Below, piece after piece: positions 32,370 through 42,653 of a stretch of DNA of 64,000 nucleotides (position 1 is the stretch's first letter; the number at the start of each line of letters is the position of its first letter). The notes under the pieces were generated by a model. That model was given only the letters and a program-made list of their open reading frames with translations. It had not been told where the DNA came from and ran no database searches. The stretch lies in the NCBI GenBank assembly GCA_905221605.1, contig CAJNDS010002743.1, positions 62,001-126,000 of the forward strand, read 5' to 3'. This stretch comes from Symbiodinium natans (taxonomy: Eukaryota > Sar > Dinophyceae > Suessiales > Symbiodiniaceae). The position numbers and the translations under genes were made by a program.

Positions 32370-35300
32370 TTGGGGAACAAAGCTTCAAAGAATAAGAAGT
32401 ATCTCTCGTTCAAGCGAACCTCATTAAGCTCGTCGATGCCCAGTTCAAAGACATCGGACAAGTAGATTTGGAGGTCCTCGGCACAAGGACACACCATGGC
32501 ACATAAACTCTGTCGGCTTCAAAAAAGGCCATTCGGCAGCCGTGCCTGCTGCAGTTCATTCTCACGTTGCACGGCGGACAAATTATCCTGCACGCGGCGA
32601 TGGTACTGGGCCTTTACGGAGCCAGCTGCAGGTTTCTGCGGCGGAAGCCGTCCAGGCATGTCAATTGCTAAAATGTTCATGACCTTCGTGCAACACGTCC
32701 TCGCCAGTAGCTTTCGCAGCTGCAGTGTCGAGGCGCAACCTCTAGGGCGCTGCCACACCCAAAAACAAAGTAACTTGAAGCAATACTTCACTACAGCAGG
32801 CCCCATCTCTGCCCACTCTACCCGACCAGTCTGAGCAAGAAGCCACAAGTCTTGCAGATGATATGCAAGCCTCAGCATCTAAAAGGCGACATGGACGTTT
32901 CCATGTGCACAGCATCGAGAACCCGACTGGCTGAAATAGGACCTGAGCTGCATTTCGCACGCCTCACTCCAAACGAAACCACTTGAATCAATGGAGCCTC
33001 GGCCGGCATAAGTGGGTAAGTATTGCGTAGTATTGCAACGTTTGGACGGTCCATCCTTCTGACAACATTGCCATGCGTAGTGCAAGCGAGTTGCTCTGCA
33101 GCGTGTCGAAGCACAAACCGACGCATTGGCTGGTCCTCAATTTTGTAGACCTGGTGCGCACTTGCGGGGTGCCGCGTCTCATCATCAACATGGACAAAGG
33201 CCTGCAGAGTGATTGTGCGCACCGTCGCCCGGACCATGTGATCACGATGGCCTCATGGCAGTTCTGATGTACATGGACATGCCTAGATGTCTACGAAGCT
33301 GCACTCATGGACTCGCTCGTGCCAATGCTTTTTCTCCATGTGGCAATCAACACTTGCATGAAGGCTCATTGGCCGATTGCCGTCAGAATCTGACCAGAAA
33401 CGACGGTCGAGTCGGCTCTGTAACAGATGTGATGGAGCTACGGAATGAGAGGCACACGGAACGCATTCTCCCAAACCATGCGCATGCGTCCCACGTCCCA
33501 GGTGAACGTGGCCACGCTCACAGAGTCGCTGCCGTCCCTGGAAAGCGTGCTGGGCGGCTGCCATGGCGACAACCCGGGGCTTGGTTGCTCACCCCCAATA
33601 GAAGTTTAACCTTTGGCTCCCTTAGTATGAAAATAGAGGAGCCCCAAAACTTATAAAGTGATAAAGTTGTGGCAAACACTTTCAAACTGACATGTGGCAA
33701 ACACTTTTAAAGTGATAAAGTTGTACAGTAGTAATGTCCCACCTGGCCGGTGTCGGACTAAATCAACCCCAAACCCCTCTCTGCAACAGACATTCATCCA
33801 AACTGCATACGGACAGGACAGGCATGGAAACGCGCCTTGAACCAATCAGACAGTGCCAAGGTTGGATTCACAGCTTGAGTTTGGCAATCACGCTGGCTGC
33901 AAGTGCCGGCACATCTTCTATGGGCACAACGCGGGAACATATTCACACTTTTTTCTGCAGTGCTGCTCAGGTGCATCAGGGGCCACGCTCAGCTGAAGCG
34001 CATTGCCAGCTAAGCTTCTTGATTGTTCCAGGGATGGCGCCTGCTGAAGTTCGGGTGGATCTTGTGGGTGTTGGGCCGGGCCTTCCAGTAGCAGGTGCGC
34101 CTCCACCGAAATGCATCCCACTCGCAGTCAGAGCGCCGGCGCTTGTTCTCCTTCAGCCGCCTGCACACAAACCACTTCTTCTTGTAGACGCGGTCGCAGT
34201 GCGCAAGAAAGGTTGAAGGGAAGTTCATGCCCGCTTGTTTGTCTGGAATGGGAGGCGTATGATACATGTATGCTGCTTCCCCCACCGGGTACTTGTGGCC
34301 CATGTCCTTCCGGCGCATAAACTCGTGGCGGTTGACGCCCATTTCCACCGCGTTGCTCGTTTCAGAGCCGCTGCCGAGTCTGCCGGCACTTGGAGCTGTC
34401 GGAATCTCTGCTCGAGGTGCATGCGCAGGAGGCGCAAACCCTTCAGGACTCGAGCCCACCACGGTGAAAGCTGACTCTCTCTGGAAAGCACTGCCCAGCC
34501 AAGTGCGCACGGCGAAGGCGGCACCCGCAAGCAGCACCAGCAAAGGGGCGGATGCTCGGCGCTGGGCGGCTGCCATGGCGACAACCCGGGTGTCGGACTA
34601 AATCAACCCCAAACCCCTCTCTGCAACAGACATTCATCCAAACTGCATACGGACAGGACAGGCATGGAAACGCGCCTTGAACCAATCAGACAGTGCCAAG
34701 GTTGGATTCACAGCTTGAGTTTGGCAATCACGCTGGCTGCAAGTGCCGGCACATCTTCTACGGGCACAACGCGGGAACATATTCACACTTTTTTCTGCAG
34801 TGCTGCTCAGGTGCATCAGGGGCCACGCTCAGGCCGAATCCGCTGAAGCGCATTGCCAGCTAAGCTTCTTGATTGTTCCAGGGATGGCGCCTGCTGAAGT
34901 TCGGGTGGATCTTGTGGGTGTTGGGCCGGGCCTTCCAGTAGCAGGTGCGCCTCCACCGAAATGCATCCCACTCGCAGTCAGAGCGCCGGCGCTTGTTCTC
35001 CTTCAGCCGCCTGCACACAAACCACTTCTTCTTGTAGACGCGGTCGCAGTGCGCAAGAAAGGTTGAAGGGAAGTTCATGCCCGCTTGTTTGTCTGGAATG
35101 GGAGGCGTATGATACATGTATGCTGCTTCCCCCACCGGGTACTTGTGGCCCATGTCCTTCCGGCGCATAAACTCGTGGCGGTTGACGCCCATTTCCACCG
35201 CGTTGCTCGTTTCAGAGCCGCTGCCGAGTCTGCCGGCACTTGGAGCTGTCGGAATCTCTGCTCGAGGTGCATGCGCAGGAGGCGCAAACCCTTCAGGACT

Positions 35301-37250
35301 CGAGCCCACCACGGTGAAAGCTGACTCTCTCTGGAAAGCACTGCCCAGCCAAGTGCGCACGGCGAAGGCGGCACCCGCAAGCAGCACCAGCAAAGGGGCG
35401 GATGCTCGGCGCTGGGCCGCCATTGATACCAGCAAGCGACTGGCAAGTGCTACCACGAACTGCTTTTAAGCACAAAACGCCCGCATCATAAAATGGACAT
35501 GCCATAGTGGAGGGAGACAAGCACAGCCTCAGCAGTGTCAGATGTGACCAAGCAGTCGGCTGAAGAATTTTGTGGCTTCAATGTAGAGCGGAAAGGATGG
35601 CCTGGCAGATTCTACCTCTTGCAAGTGCGCGATACGCCAAGGGCTCCAAAGCTTAGGGCTTGGCTCAGGATGTTGAATGAAGAAGAATCTGCCAAGGGCT
35701 CTCAAACTCAAAGCGGAGCAGCGCGCTGCGAGAATCTGAGTATCTTCCACGGGGTTCTGGCTTTATGGATTCGTTGTCCAAACGCATTGCCAACGACCTG
35801 GGCATTTTTTGTTGTGCCATTCTAGAAAGCTGCCCCATCAAAGACTGAGCCCTGTGCTTCATGAGAGTAATGTAGTAAGCCAGAACCTCCTCATCGTCAA
35901 AGTCCATGTTCGTGGACTTGCGAGCACAGTGCCATTCACATCTGCAGTGCACTCGGCTAGTGCAAAGCAAGAGAAAGCAACACGACTGAGACTGAGGCCA
36001 TCAGTTTGTTGACATGATTGTTGCTGAGAATGTAATAGACGGACCTTTGCTTTCCAAGCAGGACACTCCAAGTGTTGAGCGAATGCAGCCACTTCCGAAA
36101 ACACTAGCAGGGTCGCCACATAGGACGCCTCTCCCGGAGTTGTTCTGCTGTGCTCTGTCTCTCATGCCATCTCTTCCCTGTCTCCCGTGCATTCTTCGAC
36201 GTGTGCACATTCCTCCCCCCTCGGCCACGAAGTACCGACATAGTCGTCATCTACCCGCCTAGAATCTAGGCCCGGCATTCTGAGAATCGTGCGTTTGGCG
36301 ATGGATGTTCTGAATGAGCATCGACAGCGTCTGCAGCAGCTGCAGTTTCACCTGCCGGCACAGAGCCGAAGGATGTGCCAAGGAAAGCCGCCTTCACTTT
36401 GCGGGGGTACGAAAGCTCGGTTGGGAACCCTGTCAGGAATGACATGGAGCATTATGGCATGTTTCGGGTGGGCATGCTTCGTCATGCTACAGCCGCTACG
36501 GCGCGAAGCATGGAGAGCCAGGGGCATTTTGGCAAAAACCCTGAAGAAACGGATACGGGCTTCTCAGATTTGAGAATCCCCCCCCCCTCTCCTCCCCCCC
36601 CCAAACCTTCTGGCAGAACAAATTCGGGGTATTGAGACGAAAGGCTCTCTGAGCTTCGTGACAACAACTTCCACTTCAAGCCCGGTCCTTCTTCGAAGCC
36701 CTTTTCAGTCCAAGGACGTGCACCAGGTCCGAGAAGATGCTCCTGATGAGACCAAGCATAGGGCGCAAATGGCGCAAGGAGATGTATCTCTGAGGCAGCA
36801 GCTTTTCACAAAAGAAATCAAAGAACTGGCCTCAGACAAGTCCAAGAATGTTCAGACGCATCAAGATGTGGATACAACCTTTGAAGGAGCCAATGCCGCC
36901 GCGGCGCTGTGGTTCGCCTGCTCGCCCCAAATCAGTGCCTGCACCACCGCGGAGAATTGCGGAGAGCAGATGTCACATGCTGGCGTCTGCAGGTCGGATT
37001 CCGGACATTCGGAATGTTCTGTCGCCATCTCGGTTTTATAGCAACCTTCCCCCCCCCCCCCCCCCCGCCCGCATAACAGGCCTATACCGGTCTTGAAGCA
37101 TGCTCATCTGCCTCCGTTATTTGCCTGACGGTCTCTATGAGAGCGTCTCCCTCTCCATTTTTCTCGAGGTCCTCGGTGGGACAGGGAAGGAGCAAACTCC
37201 ATGACACTATGCAAAGCTCTAGAATAAGCAAGACTGCATCACCCGCGGCG
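32370..37250 (-). CDS. CLEC16A: CLEC16A homologue (FPF-domain protein)
   Basis: Spaced minus-strand blocks follow the CLEC16A/TT9/Ema order: about 37165-37128 ALIETVRQITE; about 36925-36880 ALIWGEQANHS; about 36805-36770 FFDFFCEKLL; about 36360-36290 VKLQLLQTLSMLIQNI; about 36055-36003 SVYYILSNNHVNKL; about 35905-35845 MDFDDEEVLAYYITLMKHRA; about 35605-35575 FPLYIEATKFF; 33243-33202 DHMVRATVRTITLQ; 33150-33060 VYKIEDQPMRRFVLRHA; about 32475-32390 EDLQIYLSDVFELGIDELNE. Each matches a conserved piece of the N-terminal FPF domain and the region after it. Known family role: endosome/lysosome traffic and mitophagy. The join at 33201-33151 removes 51 nt with GC at the 5' end and gives TITLQVYKIEDQ as in the family. 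The intron between 35575 and 33243 holds a duplicated nested ORF. The start exon and everything after 32370 are not resolved. Confidence 0.8.
33551..33730. repeat. Partial copy of the duplication breakpoint and short direct repeats
   Basis: Bases 33551-33578 match 34563-34590 exactly (TGGGCGGCTGCCATGGCGAC and onward). Then follow two direct copies of AAAGTGATAAAGTTGT (about 33655 and 33708) and of TGTGGCAAACACTTT. It marks the left edge of the 840-bp tandem duplication. Confidence 0.8.
33749..34589 (-). repeat. Tandem duplication, unit I (840 bp)
   Basis: Bases 33749-34573 and 34589-35420 are nearly identical over their whole length. I saw one base change near 33920/34761 and a 10-bp insertion in unit II near 34832 (GGCCGAATCC). 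Near identity means a recent duplication. Each unit carries one ORF of about 190 codons on the minus strand. Confidence 0.93.
34010..34576 (-). CDS. Duplicated secretory or plastid-type protein, copy I
   Basis: 188 codons. The N-terminus MAAAQRRASAPLLVLLAGAA is a basic start and a hydrophobic core, as in a signal peptide; AFAVRTWLGSAFQRESAF follows, and a Phe after the core recalls peridinin-plastid leaders. The mature part has GVNRHEFMRRKDMGHKYPVG, YMYHTPPIPDKQAGMNFPST, YKKKWFVCRRLKENKRRRSD and RRTCYWKARPNTHKIHPNFS, strongly basic and aromatic. I do not recognise the family; an organelle ribosome-associated or nucleic-acid-binding protein is possible. Its first codons come from the duplication breakpoint, so this start is chimeric. 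It lies in a CLEC16A intron on the same strand. Confidence 0.6.
   Translation of the reverse strand: MAAAQRRASAPLLVLLAGAAFAVRTWLGSAFQRESAFTVVGSSPEGFAPPAHAPRAEIPTAPSAGRLGSGSETSNAVEMGVNRHEFMRRKDMGHKYPVGEAAYMYHTPPIPDKQAGMNFPSTFLAHCDRVYKKKWFVCRRLKENKRRRSDCEWDAFRWRRTCYWKARPNTHKIHPNFSRRHPWNNQEA
34590..35420 (-). repeat. Tandem duplication, unit II
   Basis: Second copy of the 840-bp unit. Similarity to unit I ends abruptly at about 35415 inside GCTGGGC, immediately before the start codon region, where copy I switches to the breakpoint repeat. Confidence 0.93.
34860..35456 (-). CDS. Duplicated secretory or plastid-type protein, copy II (likely parent)
   Basis: 198 codons from the first Met (MVALASRLLVSMAAQRRASA). 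An internal Met at residue 12 aligns with the start of copy I. From QRRASAPLL to the end NNQEA the protein equals copy I. This copy keeps native upstream sequence, so it is probably the older one. The longer N-terminus is more hydrophobic and would strengthen a signal sequence. Function unrecognised; nested in the same CLEC16A intron. Confidence 0.6.
   Translation of the reverse strand: MVALASRLLVSMAAQRRASAPLLVLLAGAAFAVRTWLGSAFQRESAFTVVGSSPEGFAPPAHAPRAEIPTAPSAGRLGSGSETSNAVEMGVNRHEFMRRKDMGHKYPVGEAAYMYHTPPIPDKQAGMNFPSTFLAHCDRVYKKKWFVCRRLKENKRRRSDCEWDAFRWRRTCYWKARPNTHKIHPNFSRRHPWNNQEA
37049..37066. repeat. Poly-C tract in a CLEC16A intron
   Basis: Run of 18 C, one of several homopolymer C tracts in this region (another, broken by T, at 36577-36603). 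Confidence 0.85.
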
Positions 37251-38283
37251 CGGAACTGGCACCACATGTGTCACTACATTGGTCGGGATCTTAATTGCTG
37301 CAAATGTGGAGGTGTATGGTGCAGGTCCAATATCATGATGCTTCCAGCGTGAGGGCACCCAACTCAACATGCCAAGGCGTCGGCACTTTCTCGGAATTGA
37401 GCCAATCGGTTGTACAACTGCTGCAGCTTCTCCTGCGATCTCACCAACAGAACTTAACAACAACTTCAACTGGAACAGCCCCGACATCTTGTCTGGGACG
37501 GCCACAAAGCTGTAGCTGGGCGGCGGAGGTGCTGCCCCGGACCCACGTGCCACGCCCCTGGCGTCAAGTGAAACAAACGCCACCTGAATGCGAGAACGCA
37601 TTGTGGACTTGGCGCCTCGGCGGAGACCTCATGTGCAAAAGGAGAACATGCCGTTTTATCAATGTGATGTTCTTTCGGTCAACTGGCATGGCAGATCACG
37701 GCGGGCCACTCATCATAAGCTGGGCACGTAGAGTCAGCAGGTGGCGATGACCAGTCTGAGCGCAGCTTCAGTGGATCCGTCGCGGCAAATTTTGGCATTC
37801 CGAGAACATCCGAGGGATGCACTGAAGAGACTTCCAAGGAAGGACCTGTAAAAGAGAGGCTCAAACTTCTCATGCCATCTATGACAACAAGGTGGACCAT
37901 GCAATAACATGTACTAGAAGCATCAAAAGTTAAAAGCCGGAATCAAAACAGCTGTTTAAAAATATCTAGCACATGCAAATTGCAGCATGTCTGACTGTTC
38001 ACATACTCGGGGTTCTTTGAAATGCAAGCTCCAAATACAAACACAGCGTTTTCGGATCGTTCACCGGCTCCAAATGCTGAAGCATTTCTGGCGGCTCATA
38101 GGCTACGAACGGCTGTAAGGACAGCAGCTTTGCACATCTTTGCACGATCTGTGCTTGCATTGCGGGATTTGGAGAAGATTCTCGTGACATGGTGTTGAAG
38201 GAACGTCCAGATTGGCGCGATATTCGTGGCAAACCTTGCTTTAAACGGCTGAGAAGAGCGGGGATGGGTTTGGAAGGGTTCAT
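37239..38283 (-). CDS. Possible exons upstream of CLEC16A, unrecognised
   Basis: 38165-38000 reads AMQAQIVQRCAKLLSLQPFV, YEPPEMLQHLEPVNDPKTLC and LYLELAFQRT and looks globular. 37860-37720 reads SLSFTGPSLEVSSVHPSDVL and GMPKFAATDPLKLRSDWS. 37601-37380 reads RIQVAFVSLDARGVARGSGA, PDKMSGLFQLKLLLSSVGEI. They may be the 5' part of CLEC16A or the 3' part of another gene; CLEC16A N-termini vary, so I leave it open. Confidence 0.35.
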
Positions 38284-38329
38284 GAGGCCTTGAAAAAGTA
38301 TCCATCGATGGCGTGATATTCTTTGAAGC

Positions 38330-38680
38330 GCCCTGCTTGCAGATTATGTCTTTCTATGTCTTTCTTTATTGTGTGATGTTTTGGTTTCTGTTGTTTCATT
38401 TTTCTCTATTCGGGTATTATTCATCTTGTTATTCCTTCTTCATTCGTTTCTTTATTCGTCTATTTTCCTTTCATACTTCTTTCTTGCTTTATGTACGCCT
38501 TTCTTTCTTTAGTTTTTTGGTTCGATCTTTCTTTATTTATGTCATCGCTTCTTTCTGTCTTTTTTCTATTCGATTGTTTATCAATTTCGCTGTTTTTTTC
38601 TCGATGCGTTGCTTTTGTCTGTCTATCTTTTCTGTTCCCATCTCGCTTTCTCTCTATCTGCCGTGCCATCCCCGAGGATC
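38330..38680 (+). repeat. T-rich pyrimidine tract
   Basis: About 350 bp of TTTCTTT/TTCTATT-rich sequence on the plus strand, that is A/G-rich on the transcribed strand just downstream of the hydrolase stop. Open frames on both strands are composition artefacts. Confidence 0.75.
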
Positions 38681-38907
38681 TCGCTGCGCAAGGGCAGTCT
38701 TTCGCTTTTCTCGTTCCCTTTCTGCCTTTCTTGATTTCATGGCCGCGGAACAAGCTGTGGTGAGCACTCACCAACGTGCAACAAGCAACGGCTTCCAACC
38801 GGAAGGCGACTTTCTTTTGCACCTGCCGCTGGTTTATCCATTTGTCTTTCTTTTGCCATGTAGGGAAACATTGGCGGCGGCATCCACAATCTCTCTGTCT
38901 GAATCAT

Positions 38908-39828
38908 TTACTCTTCCAATATGACTTTGTCCTGGAAGTGTTGGCGCAACCACATGCGAAGATGTTGAGGAAATGCCTGGATCAACTCTGTTTTGGTGTC
39001 CTTCAATAGCACATCGGCGTTTGGGAGCACCCGTGACAACCTCTCTGCCACTTCTGCAGGGTGCGTTGTGTCATCACGAGCAGCACACAACAAAACAGGA
39101 ATTCGGATCTTAGCGGCTGCTAAGTCATCCAGTGATGGCAGGTCTGAAAATGCAGCCCCCCGAACCACTTCTGCAGCAGCAGGGTCGCTTGGTTGTAGGA
39201 GATCTGCATTGTTCAATAGATTGGCTCGCCTAGCAGATCGAATCTCCCATGCCGTTGTGACGGACAAAAGCACCAAGCCACGAACGGCTGTTGGACAAAG
39301 ATACGCCGCCCACAAAGCAGTCGAGGCTCCCATACTATAGCCCCCAAGAAGAGCTCCACGCAGCTTCCGTGTAGAAGGCGTCTGAAATTGGCTTGCCACG
39401 GACAACATGTCGAAGGCTAAGCTGCGCCAGTGAAACTGCTGAATGCAACTCGCCAGTGGCTCCCAACCACAAGATCGACCGTGTCCTCGCGCATCATAGA
39501 CAACAGCGCTGAACGGCAACTTGCCCTCAGTTTCGTGGGCATCTTCCCGCAAACCTTCACTGACTAGAGGAAAGCTCTCACAGGCCCGATGGTCCATGCC
39601 ACGTGGATCCGTGGGCCCCAAGCCGTGCCCCCAAATCAACGGACATTGTCTGTTATCGCCCAACACCTCATAAGGCAGTTCCGTGCCATCTAGCAGATGC
39701 ACTTTGCCTTCTGGTTCCTTGGCCATGTGCGACGCGCAGCCGCCTCTTGAGTCAAACTTGGCTGCCATGAGATCCCCAAGTGCACGGAATGCCACACAAA
39801 AAGCAACAGACAAAACAAAAAACACCAC
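38908..39828 (-). CDS. Alpha/beta hydrolase, single exon
   Basis: 306 codons. Residues 1-20 are hydrophobic (MVFFVLSVAFCVAFRALGDL), a signal or anchor. The hydrolase core begins near residue 42 (VHLLDGTELPYEVLG). Residues 64-71 PLIWGHGLG are the oxyanion strand; 108-117 AVVYDARGHG is the following strand and turn; 162-168 GGYSMGA is the nucleophile elbow with Ser165; 244-253 PVLLCAARDD gives the acidic residue. The usual Gly-His near the C-terminus is not seen: the position before AFPQHLRMWL reads KDTKTELIQ. The protein may therefore be inactive, use another His such as His289, or be truncated. The fold call is firm, the substrate unknown. This is the longest uninterrupted host coding frame with a clear family fold after the TPM-RING gene. 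Confidence 0.8.
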   Translation of the reverse strand: MVFFVLSVAFCVAFRALGDLMAAKFDSRGGCASHMAKEPEGKVHLLDGTELPYEVLGDNRQCPLIWGHGLGPTDPRGMDHRACESFPLVSEGLREDAHETEGKLPFSAVVYDARGHGRSCGWEPLASCIQQFHWRSLAFDMLSVASQFQTPSTRKLRGALLGGYSMGASTALWAAYLCPTAVRGLVLLSVTTAWEIRSARRANLLNNADLLQPSDPAAAEVVRGAAFSDLPSLDDLAAAKIRIPVLLCAARDDTTHPAEVAERLSRVLPNADVLLKDTKTELIQAFPQHLRMWLRQHFQDKVILEE

Positions 39829-39829
39829 G

Positions 39830-41155
39830 TGTTTTATCTCCTGTTTGTTTTGCGCTGCCCCCCGCGATCTTGCGACCGACGCTGATGCTGAGGCTAGAGC
39901 ATGTCCTGTCAGGCCGTGTCCTTTGCAACTGCTGCATACAAAATCGCAAAGTACAGCATCTCATCTCAATGAACAGCTCTGCCACATGCCAGGAGTGGCG
40001 CACCTCACCGTCTTACATCGAAAACCTGCAACAACAGCATCGAGACTTTGTTGGGTGAGCATGGCGTACAATATGTACAGTTGCTCCCAAGGCCCCCACC
40101 ACACCATGCAGCCAAAAATTGACATAGCTAAAACGCATCTGCAAGGACCAAAGTGCGCCTTGCAGCTAAGCAGATGACCGTTAGCTAACCAGGTTTGTTC
40201 CTGGGGTTCGTTGCAAATGTGGATAGTCCTTGCCGCAACATGGTAATGTTGCGATGCTTCTCGGGCAGCATATACTCTCCTTTCGGGCATGATCGCCAAT
40301 GGTTGCTCCGTTTTGCAAGGTTTGAACTTTGAACAGCTGCAACGATGACGCAAACAAGCAAAATGTATACAGGCACAGCCAAGACCCTGTCACGCCACAA
40401 CATGACCAACACACTTCATTTCTTTCATCTTCTGGTTGAACAAAAAGTAGCAAAACACGACTCCACACGAATGCTGGCGAAGGCCCCTTGGCCATATGGA
40501 GGCAATACTTTGCAAGCCCAGGAATGCAACGGGAGGTGAGGATTGAAACAAGCCACACGAAACGGAAAACGCACATATGCTCGAACCATTGAATCAAAGT
40601 ACGCCCGACCTCTAACCTAATGATAAAACAAAAAGACATTCAAAGCTCATTAGAAGAGAGATACAAATAATGAACCTGCATTTTTGGGGTACAGCTTGTG
40701 ATAAACCATATTGGCACAACAAATACCATTCAAATACTATTCGTAAGGGAGTAAGTTTTTCCCCACCTTCCGTGTAAGGTTGTTAGATGGTTAACTCAAC
40801 TCTCCTCGCCCGGAACTCTTCTCCTCGCCCGGTCTACTCCCAGAGACTCCCTGGAGTGCCCAACCCCAGACTCTGAGAGTGCCCAATGTCATACACCCTG
40901 GAATTGTTTTGTTTGTTTTTTTATGTCCGTCCACATCGTGGTCCCAGTGCATGTGCCTGGCCCGATTCTGGCAGGCTCATACAAATAACATTCTCTAGCT
41001 AAATTAACCCCCAACGAAACAGCATTGAAGGTGGGGACGCAGAAAAGTTCAGGTGATCTTTTGTGTGCATGCAGACAATCAGTGGTGGGGTTGTTGTCCG
41101 TCCGAGACTGCCCTGGGCCCAACCGCGGCAGGATTGCAAAGTTAGGCTGTCATGT
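39830..41155. other. No confident gene
   Basis: A 152-codon minus frame (40181-40639) and smaller ones show no motif. At 40798-40860 short repeats of CTCCTCGCCCGG and GACTCCC/GACTCTG occur. Base composition turns AT-rich from about 41160. Confidence 0.35.
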
Positions 41156-41159
41156 GTGC

Positions 41160-42155
41160 GCTCTTGAAAAAGCCAAGTGAACAGTGTAACGGCTCGAAAG
41201 GTTGTAGCGCATGAACTAAAATAATGTTTACCGGGGGCATAATATAGTACGTTTAAAGAGGCCCCCGGGCAATATTAATACTAGAATACTAATGGTGCAG
41301 TTCTCACGCACTCTTTTTATTGGATTACAAATGAACGCAGTGAGTGCGTGAATACAATAATAAAGAGTGAGAACGAAACCATACCATTCACTTCTTTCCA
41401 TCAATCATTAGGAACCTCACCTCTAATTCTAGTACTAATGAGTCTATCCACGGGTGAACGTACTAAAAGGCCCTTAAATTTACTAAATTACAAGTTTACG
41501 CGTGAATTTAGTATATTTAATTTGGGCTTTTACATTGGCGAATTATACCAAAGGCCCGTCATAATAAACTATGGTTTTTATACGGGCTTTTAGTATACTA
41601 TATTCGCCCATACGTTCACACATCACTCATACGAATAGTTATTAAGTTCATACGCCCGTGTCTGCGAGAAGTTGACCGAATCCCTTAATAATATTGTAGG
41701 CGGTCACATGCTACCTTCACGAATCTCTTAACATTAACACGGTCTGGAAGATGTACGCATTAAGTTGAACACTGTGAACTAACGAAGAGAGTAATATTAA
41801 CCCGGCTTTATAAGGACTAAAAGGACGCATGAAAGCCGGGGTGATTATTATGAACGACGTACGAAAAGAACTCAACATTATAATTATAAATGAACATGCG
41901 AACGTATTAATTATAATATTGGGGGAACGAAGTAGGCAGTGAGGTGGGGACTTTAGGGTAGTTTCGTTCAGGCTTTTAGTAGCGAATTAGCTTACAATGA
42001 ATGAATATAATGAACGAACGTGTGAAACTAATGAACAAAATCAGGTGCCAGGAAAAAGAAAAATTCTGGAAAATATTACACATTTTAATGGTTTGTGCGT
42101 GTTGAAGCTACCAAAATTCATGGCTCAAGCACCGTCGGTTGACCCCCCGGTAACC
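41160..42155. other. Mitochondrial-like AT-rich DNA with inverted repeats
   Basis: Composition drops in GC compared with both sides and the sequence is packed with hairpin-forming pairs. Examples: CCGGGGGC (41231) with GCCCCCGG (about 41261); GTTCTCAC (41301) with GTGAGAAC (41368); CCCGGCTTT (about 41800) with AAAGCCGGG (about 41832); AAAAGGCCC (41466) with GGGCTTTT (about 41525). Dense hairpins around gene pieces are a known trait of dinoflagellate mitochondrial genomes. No complete gene is visible. Immediately downstream lies a cox1 piece, which supports the origin. Confidence 0.65.
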
Positions 42156-42375
42156 AATCAATGATCTTTGCCATGTCATCTATTTCTCTTCTTGGAAGTC
42201 TTGTCTGGGGGCATCTTTTGTACCCTGTAGGTTTAGAAAGTGATACAAAAGCTTATTTAACAGGAATTACAATCTTAATATCCTTACCAACTGGTACGAA
42301 AATCGTTACTTGGCTTTTTACATATTTTGGAAATCCACCAGTATTACACCTTAGAATTAGTTGGAAGAAACCTGT
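42156..42375 (+). pseudogene. cox1: cox1 fragment (mitochondrial origin), internal part
   Basis: Plus-strand translation gives [19 protein letters not shown], then GLESDTKAYLTGITILISLP and TGTKIVTWLFTYFGNPPVL. This is the cytochrome c oxidase subunit I region normally reading [23 protein letters not shown] and LISLPTGTKIFNWL. The WGHH pair, which includes the copper-ligand histidines, is changed to WGHL and the following M to L. The similarity ends at about 42372, where GC-rich sequence begins. It is about 70 codons of a protein of roughly 500 and has no start, so it is a fragment, best explained as nuclear mitochondrial DNA or one of the gene pieces typical of dinoflagellate mtDNA. Confidence 0.88.
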
Positions 42376-42519
42376 CGCGTGCGCGTGTTGATGCTGCAGG
42401 CTGCGCCCCAACGCCTGCGCGGCGCATTGCGGACTGCGCTGCCTTTAAGGAGCGGTAAATCTTAATATAACGCAGAGTGAGACATGAACTCCAAAGAATA
42501 GAAATCTCTTCATATTTTT

Positions 42520-42650
42520 CCCCTTTTAGTATATTATAATCGCGGGTTAATAATTATAATGAGCCCGCGGATATAAGTGAATGAGTGACGAATCCAAGGT
42601 TTTGTTCGTGAACCCGCCGTTCAATCGCATGCTTCCTTGACAAGTAAAAA
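42520..42650. other. AT-rich mitochondrial-like piece with hairpin
   Basis: TTAGTATATTATAATCGCGG resembles sequence near 41590, and CGCGGGTT at 42541 can pair with AGCCCGCGG at about 42562. It lies between GC-rich retroelement-like bases at 42376-42450 and the poly-A. Confidence 0.5.
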
Positions 42651-42653
42651 GTG

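Noticed and set aside
40181-40639. Minus-strand open frame of 152 codons
   Set aside because: Cys/Phe-rich translation without domain or neighbours that support it; likely chance.
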